Origin: Psilocybe azurescens
Taxonomy: Eukaryota; Basidiomycota; Agaricomycetes; Agaricales; Agrocybaceae
DNA length: 64,000 bases
Reading direction: 5' to 3'
Assembly: GCA_023853785.1 (NCBI GenBank)
Contig: JAJIRX010000570.1
Span: forward strand, 930,001 to 994,000
Shown one piece after another: positions 43,825 to 57,261 of this stretch (position 1 is its first letter; the number at the start of each line of letters is the position of its first letter). The translations under genes were made by a program, and so were the position numbers. The notes under the pieces were generated by a model that saw nothing but the letters and a program-made list of their open reading frames with translations, had not been told where the DNA came from and searched no databases.

Positions 43825-46417
43825 ATGCTGAATATATCTCGTCCGGGTCTCTATCGCTCTCGAGGTTTGCATCAGGCATTGAATTACTCGATACTGCCCA
43901 TGCGCCCTGCGTTACACCTCCAACGACACTCAAGATATATTTCCAGCGTAGAACATAGTACAACGCCTTCATCGACTCCTCCACCGAACTCTCGTCGTTC
44001 TGGTCCAGCATTCGCACTAATCGCACTTACCAGCGCCCTCATTGGGTTCGGTGCAGCGAAATCATCGTTCTTCACGGACGTCACCGCATCTAATCCTTCC
44101 AAGGCGCACACCCCAGTGTTTGGGTCACCGCGGGATATTCAAAATGCGATTGCAGAGCTGAAAATAACCTTTGGACCCGGAGACAAAGTATCGACAGATC
44201 CTGACGACCTTCACGATCACGGATTCTCGCCTAATGACCATCATCCGGGTACGTCTTCTTCATGTTGAATATTTATGATTAATGGTCATTCACACGTCGC
44301 AGGCATGGACCATAGCGTCGTGGTATACCCCGAATCGACCGAAGACGTTGTCAAAGTCGTCAAAATAGCGACCAAGTACCGCACACCTATTACCGCCTAT
44401 TCCGGTGCTACAAGTCTGGAAGGGCATTATCGCGGAGTCCGTGTTTCATTTGATATTCAGCGGCTTATACCCTACAAGTCTCGTTAAACGTAACATCTTG
44501 CATCTCATTTAGCATGCTATCGGGGGTATTTGCGTTGATATGGCCAATATGGATCGAATAATTACCATCAACCGTACGCCACCCGCACCTTCATTCTTGT
44601 AAACTCAAGCTCACACACAACAATTCCAACCAGAGAAAGACGGAGATATGGTGTGTCAGCCTGGTGCAAGGTGGATGGATATAAACGACACGCTTCGCGA
44701 AAGAGGTATGTCTTTGAATTGTCGGTAAACACTGAATTAACCAACTAATCGCTTCAGGAATACCCCTCTTTTTCCGGTGAATTGTCTCTCCCCTCACGTG
44801 TTTTCTCTGTCGAAGACTTATTTCGTAAAATGCAAAGATTGATCCCGCACCTGGAGCTACGATAGGTGGAATGCTAAGCACAGGTTGTTCAGGCAGTCCG
44901 TACCTACATTCCTTTCTATTCTTTTGCCAAGATCGCTCCCACCCTCAATGTTCGATCTTCGACTAACAACCCCTTTGTCCACTCAGCCAACGCCGTACGC
45001 TACGGAACTGCGAAAGGCGAATGGTTTCTTAACGTGGTCAGCCCTTGTCCATCCCTTATTTCTGTCCCTCATCCACACGGTTCAATCCTTCTCATCATCA
45101 TCATTCAACCGAGTGTATTACTAACATGATTGGCATTGAAAGACAGTTGTATTACCCTCCGGCGAAGTCATCAAAACCCGGCGTCGCTCGCGCAAGTCGT
45201 CCGCAGGGTTCGACATCACGAAGCTCTTCATCGGAGCGGAAGGCACGCTGGGAATTATCACCGAAGGTAAGTACCGTACCCACAGGGTCATAACATACTA
45301 TGGTATATCCATTCTTACGCTTATTCGAAAATAATGTAGTGACTATTCGCCTGGCGCCGCTCCTGCCTACGACCGTGGCGGTCGTGCACTTCCCGGATGT
45401 ACAGAAAGCGACGGAGGCCGTCATGGATGTCATGCAGACAGGCGTTGGAATCCGTACGCTCTTTTCTCCCCTTATATTTTGTTCTTTTTACCTTTAATCT
45501 TTCGTATTCTTGTACAGAGTGCGTTGAGCTGGTTGACACTGTCTTCATGTCCGCCATCAACAAATTCGGAATGTCCAAGCGGACATACCCAGAGAAAGAT
45601 AGTCTGTTCTTCAAATTCCAGGGTCCCTCCACTAGTTCCACTTCCTCTTCTGCTTCAATGCACGAGACAGCAGCCATCGTCAAACTAATCACTGAGAAAC
45701 ACGGCGGGACAGGATTCCGTCTCGCACGGGACGAGACAGAGGCAGAGGAGCTCTGGGCGGATCGGAAGAACGCGCATTATTCCGGGCTGGCGCTCGTCGA
45801 AGGGAGCAAAGGGTGGCCTACCGACGTTTGGTGAGTGTATATTGCACCAAGCCATTCTACGACGGCACATTGACATAGCATCCACATTTTAGCGTCCCGA
45901 TATCCAAGCTCCCGCAACTCGTATACGAGACGAAGAAAGACATCGACAGCACCGGCCTCGTGTCCACCATTGTAGGACATGTCGGGGACGGGAACTTCCA
46001 CGCGCTGATTCTGTTCAAAACGGACGAGGAGATGGCAAAGGCAAAAGAGCTCGTGCATCGCATGGTCAAGCGCGCGATTGCCCTGGATGGAACCTGTGAG
46101 CTTTACTCTTGCTTCCACCCTTCACTTCCTGGCACACGCAAATACTTATATCCGGGTAATTGCCTTTTCTCTGCAGGCACCGGCGAGCACGGGGTCGGGA
46201 TTGGCAAGAAGGAATACCTAGTAGAGGAGCTCGGGGAAGGAACGGTACAGCTTATGAAGACGATTAAAAAAACAATCGATCCACTGGGCATTTTCAATCC
46301 CGGGAAGGTGAGTTCTGAAGACGCTTAAGCTTCTTGTGCTGAATCAACGGCTCTCTTCATTCATAGCTATACCCCGACGACGATGAAACCACGAAAACTC
46401 AAAAGAAGAAGGAATAG
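43825..46417 (+). CDS. Mitochondrial D-lactate dehydrogenase (cytochrome), copy B
   Basis: Dld1-type FAD enzyme, paralogue of the gene at 37.2-39.8 kb. A basic presequence ([17 protein letters not shown]...) is followed by a hydrophobic anchor ([17 protein letters not shown]). Conserved blocks: [122 protein letters not shown] Lys-rich tail follows (TTKTQKKKE, stop at 46415-46417). Introns match copy A. One lesion: at 44774-44775 the exon reads CTCTTTTTCCG|GTGAAT, where one more C is needed to make IPLFFP before the next exon (IDPAPGAT). It has a Ser-rich insertion (SSTSSSASM) absent from copy A. Confidence 0.92.
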
Positions 46418-47064
46418 AACACAATCATTGCCACAAATTCAATGCAATTGGTTTTTTCTTCAAATTACGCAAGAAACGTCTAACGCCCGGCTCCTTGGGC
46501 CTGAAAGGATCGTCGAATGACTTTCCAGTTCATTTTTCACCGAATATCACTCGCGAAGATCATTAAACCATAACTGAGAGTCAGTGTTCTGTCCAGTAGA
46601 CTGTCCATCAGGTACCAAGTAAACTACACACAGCGCACAATGTCTCTTGGGATTGCGTGCAAAGCTAACATCGATGTGCCATTCATGTATGCGTCTACTT
46701 GCCCTTCACCAGTCAATAGGCGAATTCTAGCAAAAGCATGCAACAAGCCGAGGTATCACTAACAAGGTATCCGACATGGCCAGAAGGGATGATCTGCAGA
46801 CAGTAGCGAGCTCTCCGCCGTATTGAATCTGTTCGGGGCCGATTCAGATATGCTTGGTAGGTCCCTCATTAGCTTGTGCTTCCGTTCAATTTAACTTTTA
46901 AGCATAAGATCCGCAATCAAAGTTGCATATGTAGCTTGGCAATGTGATGATTCATTCTCACCCTAACTATTACACATACATTATGTCTGTATATTGCTTT
47001 TCAAAAAGATCCAAAAGAACTATAATAGCCTATATGTACTTGGCCTCTCTCAATAGAACCAACT
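46418..47064. other. Intergenic between convergent genes
   Basis: No gene was recognised. It lies between D-LDH B and the minus-strand RTA1-like gene. Confidence 0.4.
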
Positions 47065-48974
47065 TCAGGCTCCTTCCTTCGATGACTCCGCCTTCTCTCG
47101 GGCTCTGGAGATTTCTTTCGCCAATGAACTTCCATGACCGAGTAATAATCCTGGATGGGCTAAATTCATACTGTACATGGTCAGTACTATCATGGCCCCG
47201 TCCAGAACGTCTAGAAAGTTTAGGGGAGCATTAGATTTGAAGGTTATGAGTTGGGTCTGAATCGACTTACTGAATAGTACTTGGGTACTTATAATTCTAC
47301 CATCCCATCCGTCGCTGAGCTCGACTGTTCGATACACCGCTCTAATTTAACCGGAAAATGGCAATGTCAGCTATCAGCACTTATCTATTAGAGCATCAGA
47401 AGCTTATGAAATCACCTAATGAAGAGAAAAGTTGTACTGAATAATAAGGCGACACTCATCAACGAAATCTTCCCGCTCATTGGCCCTCTTTCCCTCACTC
47501 CATTTCCTTTTGCATCAGGTGTCGGTGAGTCTGCACGAAGTATGGGCCAGTTTTGTGTGTATCGAATGTAGAACTCGATGGCGCAGATTGCGTATATAGA
47601 TATCGTGACTGGGACGATGTATTATTAGCGGGATGCACACTACTGGCGAAAAAATTCATAAGCTGACGAAGCTGAAATGCTATGCCGCCTAACATGATGT
47701 TCCCTCCCTAATGTTCGAAAATTGTAACTCTCTTAAACACTGAGCTTAAAGTAAACACTTACAGGTGTCGGATCCAGACCATTTCCTGATGCGACGGCCG
47801 CCTTACCTCCTCCTACAGCTTGAACCACAAGAGAGATAACGTCCTATGTGGGAAGTTGATCTCGGTGAACTTTACTGACTGGGCATAACTTACGCAAGTG
47901 CAGAAAAGAATCGTATCTATCACGGGAACGAAGATGGTCATGAGCTGACACAATCACTGCTTTAAGATATCGGGAACATACACCATTTTGGACTCAGACG
48001 ACTGTATTGTGTTCCCAAGCGTTGGATTATGATTCCGAATGCCACAAAGTTTGCCGCTAGAAACGGTGTCGGTCCCAGGATGGTACAAGTAATCCTGACG
48101 AAGAGAGCAGAATGGTCATCAGTACTACACGTTGTCTGCAGAAGCTGCATCATTGGGCTCCTACTCACTGCATCTCGAAAGGGGAAGAAAGTGTAGGATT
48201 AAAACTGGACCAAAGTCTTGCTGACCATCCGAGGACCTCCAGAAAGCCGCAAAGACAGACCGTCGGTAGCAGCCACCACATGCGATAATAGATCCCCTGA
48301 CCTAAGTGGATAACTATTTACAATCTGATCAAAAACATTGTTCGTAGGACTATGACTGTAAGACGCACTCGTAGAGATGCCAAATAATACGATGAAAGTT
48401 ATCGCAACACCCTCAGTTGGAACATAGTGGTACGGCGACCCTCGAAATTCATGCCGTGCAATCAGCTGGTATGCTGATGGATTGAATAAACTTTAGAAAT
48501 TTGACTATAGAGAGAAAATACAAGCGTACCTGTCTCCATAAGTGAATTGTAGAAGCGTCGGAGAAGATGCGCTCGTTCTGTAGAATCTTCGAATGAGGAC
48601 GTGACGGACAACGACCTGGCAAGGAAGGAACGGAGTAAACCTTCAGCAGGCAGCCAGCAGTTCTATATTTAATGGTCTGACCGCACCTACCCTCCGCAAT
48701 AAGTCATTCCGGTAGATAGAGTTGCCGGAGGAATAGGCAGTTCGTTGGGAGGTATGCCTGGAAATGCAACCAGTATGTAGTGCGTTGACGGTAAGAATAG
48801 ATTCGGCTCTAAATTTACGACGAATAGACTTCTCACGTTCACAAAAAAACTAGTTCCTGAGGCATATATTGTCGAGATGGGGATATCAAAAGTCCCCGGC
48901 ACAAATTTCGCCCCTTTTCCTCCCCGAGGTGTCCGAAATAACTTCAAATAAGTTCTCGCACTTGCTGCGGCCAT
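47065..48974 (-). CDS. RTA1-like multispanning membrane protein
   Basis: Fungal RTA1/RTM1 family: seven-helix membrane proteins linked to lipid translocation and resistance to toxic lipophilic compounds. Conserved exons in order: YVPTEGVAITFIVLFGIST, RMWWLLPTVCLCGFLEVLGWSAR, ITCTILGPTPFLAANFVAFG (with the preceding FEMQ), RLGTQYSRLSPKW, TIFVPVIDTILFCTC, DVISLVVQAVGGGKAA, NIMLGGIAFQL, YAICAIEFYIRYTQNWP, VYRTVELSDGWDGRIISTQ, and NVLDGAMIVLTMYSMNLAHPG. It ends in a charged tail (AREKAESSKEGA). The 3' end and family are firm. The 5' end is not: the ATG at 48974 opens a frame (MAAASARTYLKLFRTP...) that does not look like a normal RTA1 N-terminus, so the true start may differ. It is followed by the NCS1 permease on the same strand. 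Confidence 0.8.
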
Positions 48975-49183
48975 CTTTCAGTCACACGACGTCTGCATTT
49001 TGTCCTGACGCTCGAAGACAAACTTGACACAAGACCATGATTTTGAACGATTGCGCAGCCAAAAGGAATTACGATTTTAAAAAACGCAACAAGCTAACAG
49101 CCAGGAACTTTCCAGCCGAGACGGCCATGATGAGAGCAGTAAGAGTCGTGTTCAGTGCTAGGCATAAGTGCTGATTGTGGATG

Positions 49184-51270
49184 TCATCTACCCGTGTAAT
49201 GAATCTCAAGCCATCGAAGGGGAGGGTAACTGACGGCAGAGAACGCGAATGCAAGCTAGATTAAAATGAATTAGAACATTGTACCGACAGCATAGACAGT
49301 ATAAGGTCAGAACCTCGAAACCCAGATCAGCACCAAACTCGGCTCCGGCCATTTTCCCGATAGGTCCTGTATACCACACCTGAACATGCAAAGTTTCATC
49401 AGAAGTGGGTTTGGCTGGGAAATTGAAGAAGGTACTATACCTCTGACATCCCTACCACAGCACCAGCGGCACCAAAGCAAGCTGCTAGAATGCCGGCTAT
49501 GCCGAGTGGTAGGCTAGCATGATGGGAGGCATAGATAAGATTATCCGATTGGCAATAAAGTTAACAGCAGGAGTACACACCGAGACGGAGAATCCCAATC
49601 ATCCAAGTTGTAGCCTCCTAAGCGCCCACCTTTCCGTCGAAAAATGAAATGTTCTTCCATGACGATGACAATAAACCATGCTGTCCAGTAACCAAGGATG
49701 CTCAAGAAGTTAGAGAGGATAGCTGAGAAGTGTTCGCGACCCGCTACCCCAGCCACCGTATAGATTACGAAAGAGACGAAGGTCCAGAAAAAGCGGGGAA
49801 CGACAGCAAAGGGGCGGCCCAAAGCTTGGATGGATAGCCCGGCGGAGTACGTATTGACGATATTGTTCATTCTATGTAAGCCGATCAGAATAATCACAGA
49901 GTGGATGAAAAAATTGTCGCTTACAGAACAGATAAAGCCAATAAAATCAGGATGAATTTTCCTCCCCCTTTCCACGGAGATAGTACCTGTGAAACAAGTC
50001 CACCTGTGCTACCACTTGAGAGAGCATTGGTATACGCCGGATCACTAATAGAGGTCAGGGCGGCTCCTAATAATTCGACGAAGCAGATCGGTAAATATAA
50101 TCCAATGAAAGTCATCAGGAAGATCTTTTTGGAAGAAGTATGGGCTGGAATTCTGCAATTATAATCCGCAGCAACGGGTGCCCACTGTGACGGGTAGACA
50201 AGTAAGACAATTAGACGAGTAAAGAACGTCTTTTGCACTTACTCCAGTGAAACCAGCAAAAATAATTCCACCAAAGCTCAGAATGTCGGATGATAGTGAG
50301 CGACCAGTGTCTTCATGTTTTGATTCTGAGGATAGATTGTACCCAGCTCGAGCACCAAGGCTCCAGAGCATGAGCATTACGACTAGAAGAGGCATCCACG
50401 CATAGCGTTCGCAGAAGTGAATCATGTCGTACCCTATAAAGCAAGGTATCACACTCAGGACGCCGATGATCACTACGCCTGCAACAAGAGGCAGAGTACC
50501 GGGATTCACCGACGCCAGTGTTTGTCCTCCTACAATGACACATATAACCGAGAATCCCAATCTAAATACTCATAACGTTTGAGGAAAAGGACAACAGGAA
50601 CATAACGAGCGATCGTACTGAGTAAGAATGTTCAATATCGAATATATAGTCCCCCTATGTAGCCCGAGCTGAATCGCGTGATGATCATGGTCCGTAAGCC
50701 TGTTTTGGGCCCCAGGATTGCGATGAAAGACGTAAGAGCAGCTCCTACAGCTCCAAAACACAAAATTGTAGCTGCAGCATGGCTGTTGCGGAGCTCGATT
50801 GGCTTAAGGCTAAGATTAATATGTAGTGTGTGTACTCACGGTAGAGTAAGAGTGAAAAGTTGCTGAGCAAGGATACCAATGGATACCGTCGTGAGTACCA
50901 TATTCACCGACCTATACAATGAGAAGTCCACCAATGAGCATCCTATAAGGGCGATTCACGAACCACCACATGAAGATACTAGTTTGATCCACGTCAGCAC
51001 TGCGATGAAAGTTGAGCGATTCATGGTCTTACTTATTCCAGAAATGAGTGTCATCTCGCATATCCTCCGGAATACGCTCTACCCCCGCGCCTCGACCCCG
51101 AGCTCAAATAATTTTGAGAGGAATGGACCTAAAAACCCAAAGCGAGCGACTATGGCACGACCAGGCTCCGTATCTCCGTCGTGATGTTGATAAGTAGGGT
51201 CTTGAGCTGGGAGAATCTCAACAGAGGGCTTTTCTATTTTTTGTGAGTCATATATTGGGGTATCAGCCAT
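49184..51270 (-). CDS. NCS1 purine/cytosine permease
   Basis: Plasma-membrane nucleobase:cation symporter of the yeast Fcy2 type. The N-terminal tail is cytosolic (MADTPIYDSQKIEKPSVEI...), then GVERIPEDMRDDTHFWN. Membrane segments include NMVLTTVSIGILAQQLF, FGAVGAALTSFIAILGPKTG with LRTMIITRFS, SILNILTQ, LGFSVICVIVGGQTL, FGGIIFAGFTG, WAPVAADYN (a conserved family motif), LPICFVELLGAALTS, the MNNIVNTYSAGLSIQAL helix, and VMEEHFIFRR. It ends LRWLEIHYTGR at 49184. Many short introns are present. One lesion: the C5 run at 50651-50655 (plus strand) should be C6. This separates SGYIGG from TIYSILNILTQ by one base. The substrate (cytosine, purines, or B6 vitamers) cannot be told from sequence. Confidence 0.9.
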
Positions 51271-52313
51271 CTTTCCCGTCTTTGGCAGTGTGCGCGGCCA
51301 AGCAAGAGAGTGGCTCGAACAACAAGGTGCAAGGGTGGTGGAAGGAAGGGAGGAGGAAGGAGAGGAGGGAGCATCATCGTATCTTTCTGAAAATAGAACA
51401 TTATGAAAAAAAAGCATGAGGGTACGTAGCTAAGAATAAGCGATATATTTTTGGGGAGCTTGCTCCTCTCTCTACTGCCGATACCAATTTTAGGACCACG
51501 TGATAAACTGGCTTTTTGATGGTCACTTTGGAAGCGCATAGCTAAGCGTTCTAAACGCTGACGTGCAGCAGCGATTGAAGCAGAAAAATTCGCTTACCAG
51601 TCTAGACCATTACAATAGACACGATGAGTGGGTCATCTTATGGTTATGAGTTCGAGGTCGTCAATTGTGGATCTTCAATATTCAATCCGTGTCACTCAGC
51701 TATCTGCAAAATGGTAGGCCGTTTCCAATTTTTTGGTGTCCGCTTCTGTTTAGAGTCTTGTCCAAATAGTCGGATTCGGTATCAAGCAAACCAGGTTGGA
51801 TGGCTCAGATGCGCAACGTCCAAATCCGGCTGCTTGGACAAGGCTTTTGCCAAACATAGGCAAAGGAAACGGCCTATGTACCATTTTGCGGGATAGCTGT
51901 CATGTCGTATTAGACGTCTTCCTGTCTTATTGCGGCTATGAGACAGCTGTCATTCTGAAGAAGCTTAGCTTTATTTGTCACGCTGGAGAGGGACCTGGAA
52001 TAAGTATGAGATGCTCACAAAAAATGTTGAAGCAAAAGCTTTCATGTCGTCGGAAAGGTCGGAGGAGATATGTTCGTGAGAGTGAATCGCAGTGAATCGC
52101 AGTTATCGTTTATTGGTAATTAATATTCTTAGCCAGAAGAAAATGACAGGCTGCCCTGACCGAGGCTCTCTAGAGTATGTGGGTCAAGTACCTGACATGT
52201 CTTTATGTGTTTGTTAATGGATGCCACGCCTTGTCGCCCGCCTGTCTCCTGAGGCCACAAAGATGTATCAATACTCACTTCGCGACAGGTCTGGGATCGT
52301 ATTCAATGAGAGG
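51271..52313. other. Intergenic, no gene recognised
   Basis: Contains a 90-aa plus-strand frame (51624-51896) without family features. The last part is upstream of the secreted small protein gene. Confidence 0.4.
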
Positions 52314-52321
52314 TATATAAG
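52314..52321 (+). promoter_or_regulatory. TATA box of the small secreted protein
   Basis: TATATAAG about 61-68 bp upstream of the ATG at 52382, a good core-promoter position. Confidence 0.55.
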
Positions 52322-52381
52322 ATAGCAGCGCTGGGATATATCATTAAATTCCTAACAGGCATTGAAGCTCATTAAATTACA

Positions 52382-52727
52382 ATGAAAATTTCCGCTGCAG
52401 CCACTGCTTTATTCATCGGTCTCTTCCCCATCTTCGCGCTCTCTGTTCCGCAGGTGACCCCGACTACCTGTGTAGGGAATGGTAAATTCCAGGTAAGCGA
52501 TCGTGGTACACTCTTACACAGCCTTCTCATCTAGATCATGTTTCTGCTTAGAATTGTTCTACCTTTTGCGCATCATGTTGCGCCCAGTTCCCCACAGCTT
52601 TCGAATGCCAGCCTAATCGTAACACGTGTGTTTCCGATTGCCGTGAGTACTATATGCATTGGAGCGTAGCACTGATACTCAACTTGTATTTTATAACACA
52701 GTTGAATTAGGCCGAGAGCCGCTGTAA
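52382..52727 (+). CDS. Small secreted cysteine-rich protein
   Basis: A 75-aa protein from three exons: 52382-52492, 52552-52642 and 52702-52727 (GTAAGC...TTAG and GTGAGT...CACAG introns), all in frame. The signal peptide is MKISAAATALFIGLFPIFA. The mature part has eight Cys, with most of them in the order NCSTFCASCCAQFP, ECQPNRNTC and VSDC, suggesting a compact disulfide-bonded fold. No enzyme or toxin family was recognised. Small secreted Cys-rich proteins of decay and symbiotic fungi often act at the substrate or host interface, but that is general knowledge and not evidence for this one. Confidence 0.75.
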
Positions 52728-54640
52728 TAGTATCGCTGATTCCAGAGATACGTGGAGTGACGGCAAGGGTATTACAGTCCGTCAAGCATTCAAGTTTTCA
52801 AGGCAAATAGATCGTACTGCTGTCACTCAAGGGGCTATTTAGTACCTCTATGAATTGTATGGGTGTTTGCGCTTACATATTCATAAATTTCTATCTGTGA
52901 ATGAGGAAAGCAACAGACCGAATGAATCTGTCAGCTCAGCGAATGTGACTTTCATAAGGTTACTCAGCTAGACTGCGATGCAGAGTAAGTTCAGACTGTC
53001 ATTATTGGATCCCCTGAAGTGGAGATCTTGTATCCATAACACTACTTCTCGACCTTAATGACAATTATACATCCGGGTGGCTATTGGGATATCATTTCTT
53101 TCTGAACAAATCCGTTTGTGAAATTTAGTTTTCAATAGTATCAAGCTTCTTCACCGGTGGAGGCGGGAGGAGTCTCAGATTTCCCATAACAGTGACGGGC
53201 CGTGTTGTCCGCTCGTCCGCTCGTCTTTCTTTTCTCTGCGACTGGTACCGTTATCAGCGACCCCGTGTATTCATTTCGTGTTCATTCCGTAGTTTGCCCG
53301 TCAATATATCCTGAATCTTCGATTTTTGAGATGCAGGACATTAACAGGAGAGATCGTATGTGTTTTAATTGAATTTTCGCCGATTACAATACAGCCCCTA
53401 ATACTGCCGAGTAGGTAGTAAAACGATCAGCAGCATTCTGGGACACTAGTGTAATCTGCTAATTTTATTAACAGCAGAAGATCCGAGACGCTGATGTACC
53501 GTCAATAACCATGTTTATCGTTTGTTTTAGATTTCTAATGCACTGTCTTCCAATTTTGCTGCGTCTGCTGATGTACATTGGATCACTTACAGACAATTAA
53601 AATGCAAACGGGTTTATCTCGCTGCTGGGGGTCGAACTGCATGAAATCCACGCGGAGTCTATTTTTAGATACATTGTCAGTGATGCTAAGCGAAAGCTTC
53701 AAAGCAGGAAGTTTTCGACGTTGAAAATCGGACGTTACTATCAGGAAAGAACTGAGGAGGAAATAACTTGTTCCTTGTCAAGGCGTCCGTCGTTATTTCA
53801 TACCCAATTTTGGAAATTCGGAATTACGATGAACTGGATCTGTGTTCTACCGCGGCTAACAACTAAAGATTTTGAATGGAATCGGAACTGCATGATGAGC
53901 AGGTGGGCCACATATAACCGAATGCGTGACGACCTGATCTTTGACAGGATTACACCGGCCGCCGCAATATATTTCTGAAAGAAAACGGATATTTCTCGCA
54001 TTGATGGTGTTGCCAGTGCCAGCGAGCAGTGCCGTCGAGCTGCATGCCTTCACGCTCGGGCAAATAAAGTCTATAAATAGAGGCGGCGAACCACCACATT
54101 ACCACTGATGAGTTGTGTAAAGATTTCTTTGACGACGCCGGTATATCAACTGCATCCCTTTCGACTATGAACCATCTATGCTAATTAGATATATTCAAAT
54201 GATAAGTGGTGAACTGACGGACGAGTACTTTTTCGCCACTAATGGTCGACGCCTATTTGATCTATGGAGAATACAATTCATGAACGAGGGATACACTGTG
54301 CGCAGATGACGTCTATGCCTTCAAATGAGGAAAGTAGGTAGACATTCATTAATATTCAGTTTCCACAGAAGCAATGTTGTATTACCCTTGAACGGGTCCA
54401 CGTGTACGACTATATTGATGGTTATTTTAAGACAAGGTCTAAAGCGTGAACGGAGCTTCAATTCCGTTTCCATAGCCTTGGTTGTTTCCACAGATCAAGT
54501 CACGCAAGTGCGTAAGGCGCCACGGGAGAATAGTGTCATAGAAGTTGTACAACGCTCTCAATTTTCCGCAAGCCCGTCTTCTCGTTCGCGTGATGTACCA
54601 CGCGTCAAATATCTTAACCGGGCTTTTACCGTTGAGTTTG
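52728..54640. other. Intergenic, no gene recognised
   Basis: About 1.9 kb, AT-rich, with short frames only. No repeats or RNA genes were recognised. Confidence 0.4.
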
Positions 54641-54648
54641 CATAAAAG
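54641..54648 (+). promoter_or_regulatory. TATA-like box of the xylanase
   Basis: CATAAAAG about 55-62 bp upstream of the ATG at 54703. Confidence 0.4.
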
Positions 54649-54702
54649 CTTCAAAATGGAAATCAAAATCGTCAAGTCAATCCAAGACTAGCATTCTTTG
54701 TT

Positions 54703-55688
<986 letters not shown>

Positions 55689-57261
55689 AAAGGCCTCCCA
55701 ACAATGTTTAAATCAAAAGGAAGTTTTTTTCTTGCGTAGCATCCCGTCCCATATATTATTTCGCTTGATATCCCGCGCTCGTCTATTCGATGTATTCTAT
55801 CCCACGCTGAGCGTCTAGTAGGACTACGTATCCTGATGTCTTACGTCGCTTTCATTGATATAGATTGATAAAGGCGATTGTCCCCAATTAAATATCGACA
55901 CTACACACAGACTAAAAATTTGTGTGCCCCTGAGGTGTAAACGAGTTTTTACTATGCTCATGTCAAGGGGTCAAGCGCTCAAGGGATGGCCGGCCTTCAT
56001 ATTCGCCTGATCCAACTAAAAACGCCTCTGAGCTTATATTAGTTTGTCTACATGTTTAATATTTGAATTGTGCAGTATGCAGTATGCATTATTGAATGCA
56101 CACTAAAGTTTAGAGACCCAAAGGCGTATGTATAGTTGATGTGTAGGTCCATGTAATTCTTCGCGTCACCGCAGCTATGAGGTGTGTGACTCTCTACCAT
56201 GATCCACGATACTTCCACGGTCATATGAAGTATACTCATTTAATTATGATAGGTTATAAAGCACAAGACCGCCCTCTGTCTTCGGTCGTTAAAAGGTCTG
56301 GGTCGATTCAACTGAGTTCTTTGTTTCTCTCCCAGATGCTAACCGCTTTTTTGGTGCCCAGATGCTTCAAAATCTCTTGGCTGGGGAGTATATGCGCACG
56401 GATATAGTAGCACTTCCAAATAATTACGAATTGGTGTCTTTTAAAGCCAAAATACGGGAGTCGACCATGCAATGTCATCGATGACAGATTTTAACTTCTG
56501 CACTTTCTCTCGTTGTGTTATCCGCTTAATGTTCATTCTATAGGGAGAAGATTCTCACACTAGGGTTTGATGACGTTGCGTAGTCGAAGTCGAGGTCGAA
56601 TGCACTTAGTCTGGAGTCCTTGCGGCTGGTAGACTCCATCTGGCTCGTGTGCTGTGTGCGCATTTCTTTCATTTCACCGCTTGCTTTCAAGGTGTGTTTC
56701 CCAGGATCATGATTCAGTGCTCGATGTCAGAGGTCGAGATTCGAGTGTTGAAAGATGTCGATCGTATTCAATCGAACTTCAGTCTTCCGTATGGAGCTCG
56801 GAGGAACGTTGGAATGTGATATAATATATCTTGGATATTCAAATCTCGACGGACCGTGGGCCACTGGTAGGTCACTAGCATGAGAGTGGGTTTTCCAATA
56901 TTCGACGACCTTCACCGGTCGGTGTGTGAGTTGGTTGGTGTCGCGAGTTTGAGCTTGAGTTTGGAGTATACGAGGGTTATAGCCGGCTTGTGAAGTTCTT
57001 TAATGTAAAATGGAAACATTCTCTCAATGAATTTTTAGTTTCCTCTTTTACTCTTTTATCTAGGCGCTCATCTGGTTATTTTGTATCTCTTGGTTTGGAT
57101 ACGACACAACAACAGATGTCAAACATAAAGACCTAAAGAATAATAAAACCTTACGCAAGTCCGTAATCCATCTGCGGGGGCCGATGAACCTAGTCTCTCC
57201 TAGACAGACATCGATATTATGTGATGTGCGTACGATCACGATAATATGAAGTCTGTTGTTT
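55689..57261. other. Intergenic, no gene recognised
   Basis: Short frames only; no family. It ends at the left arm of an inverted repeat. Confidence 0.4.
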
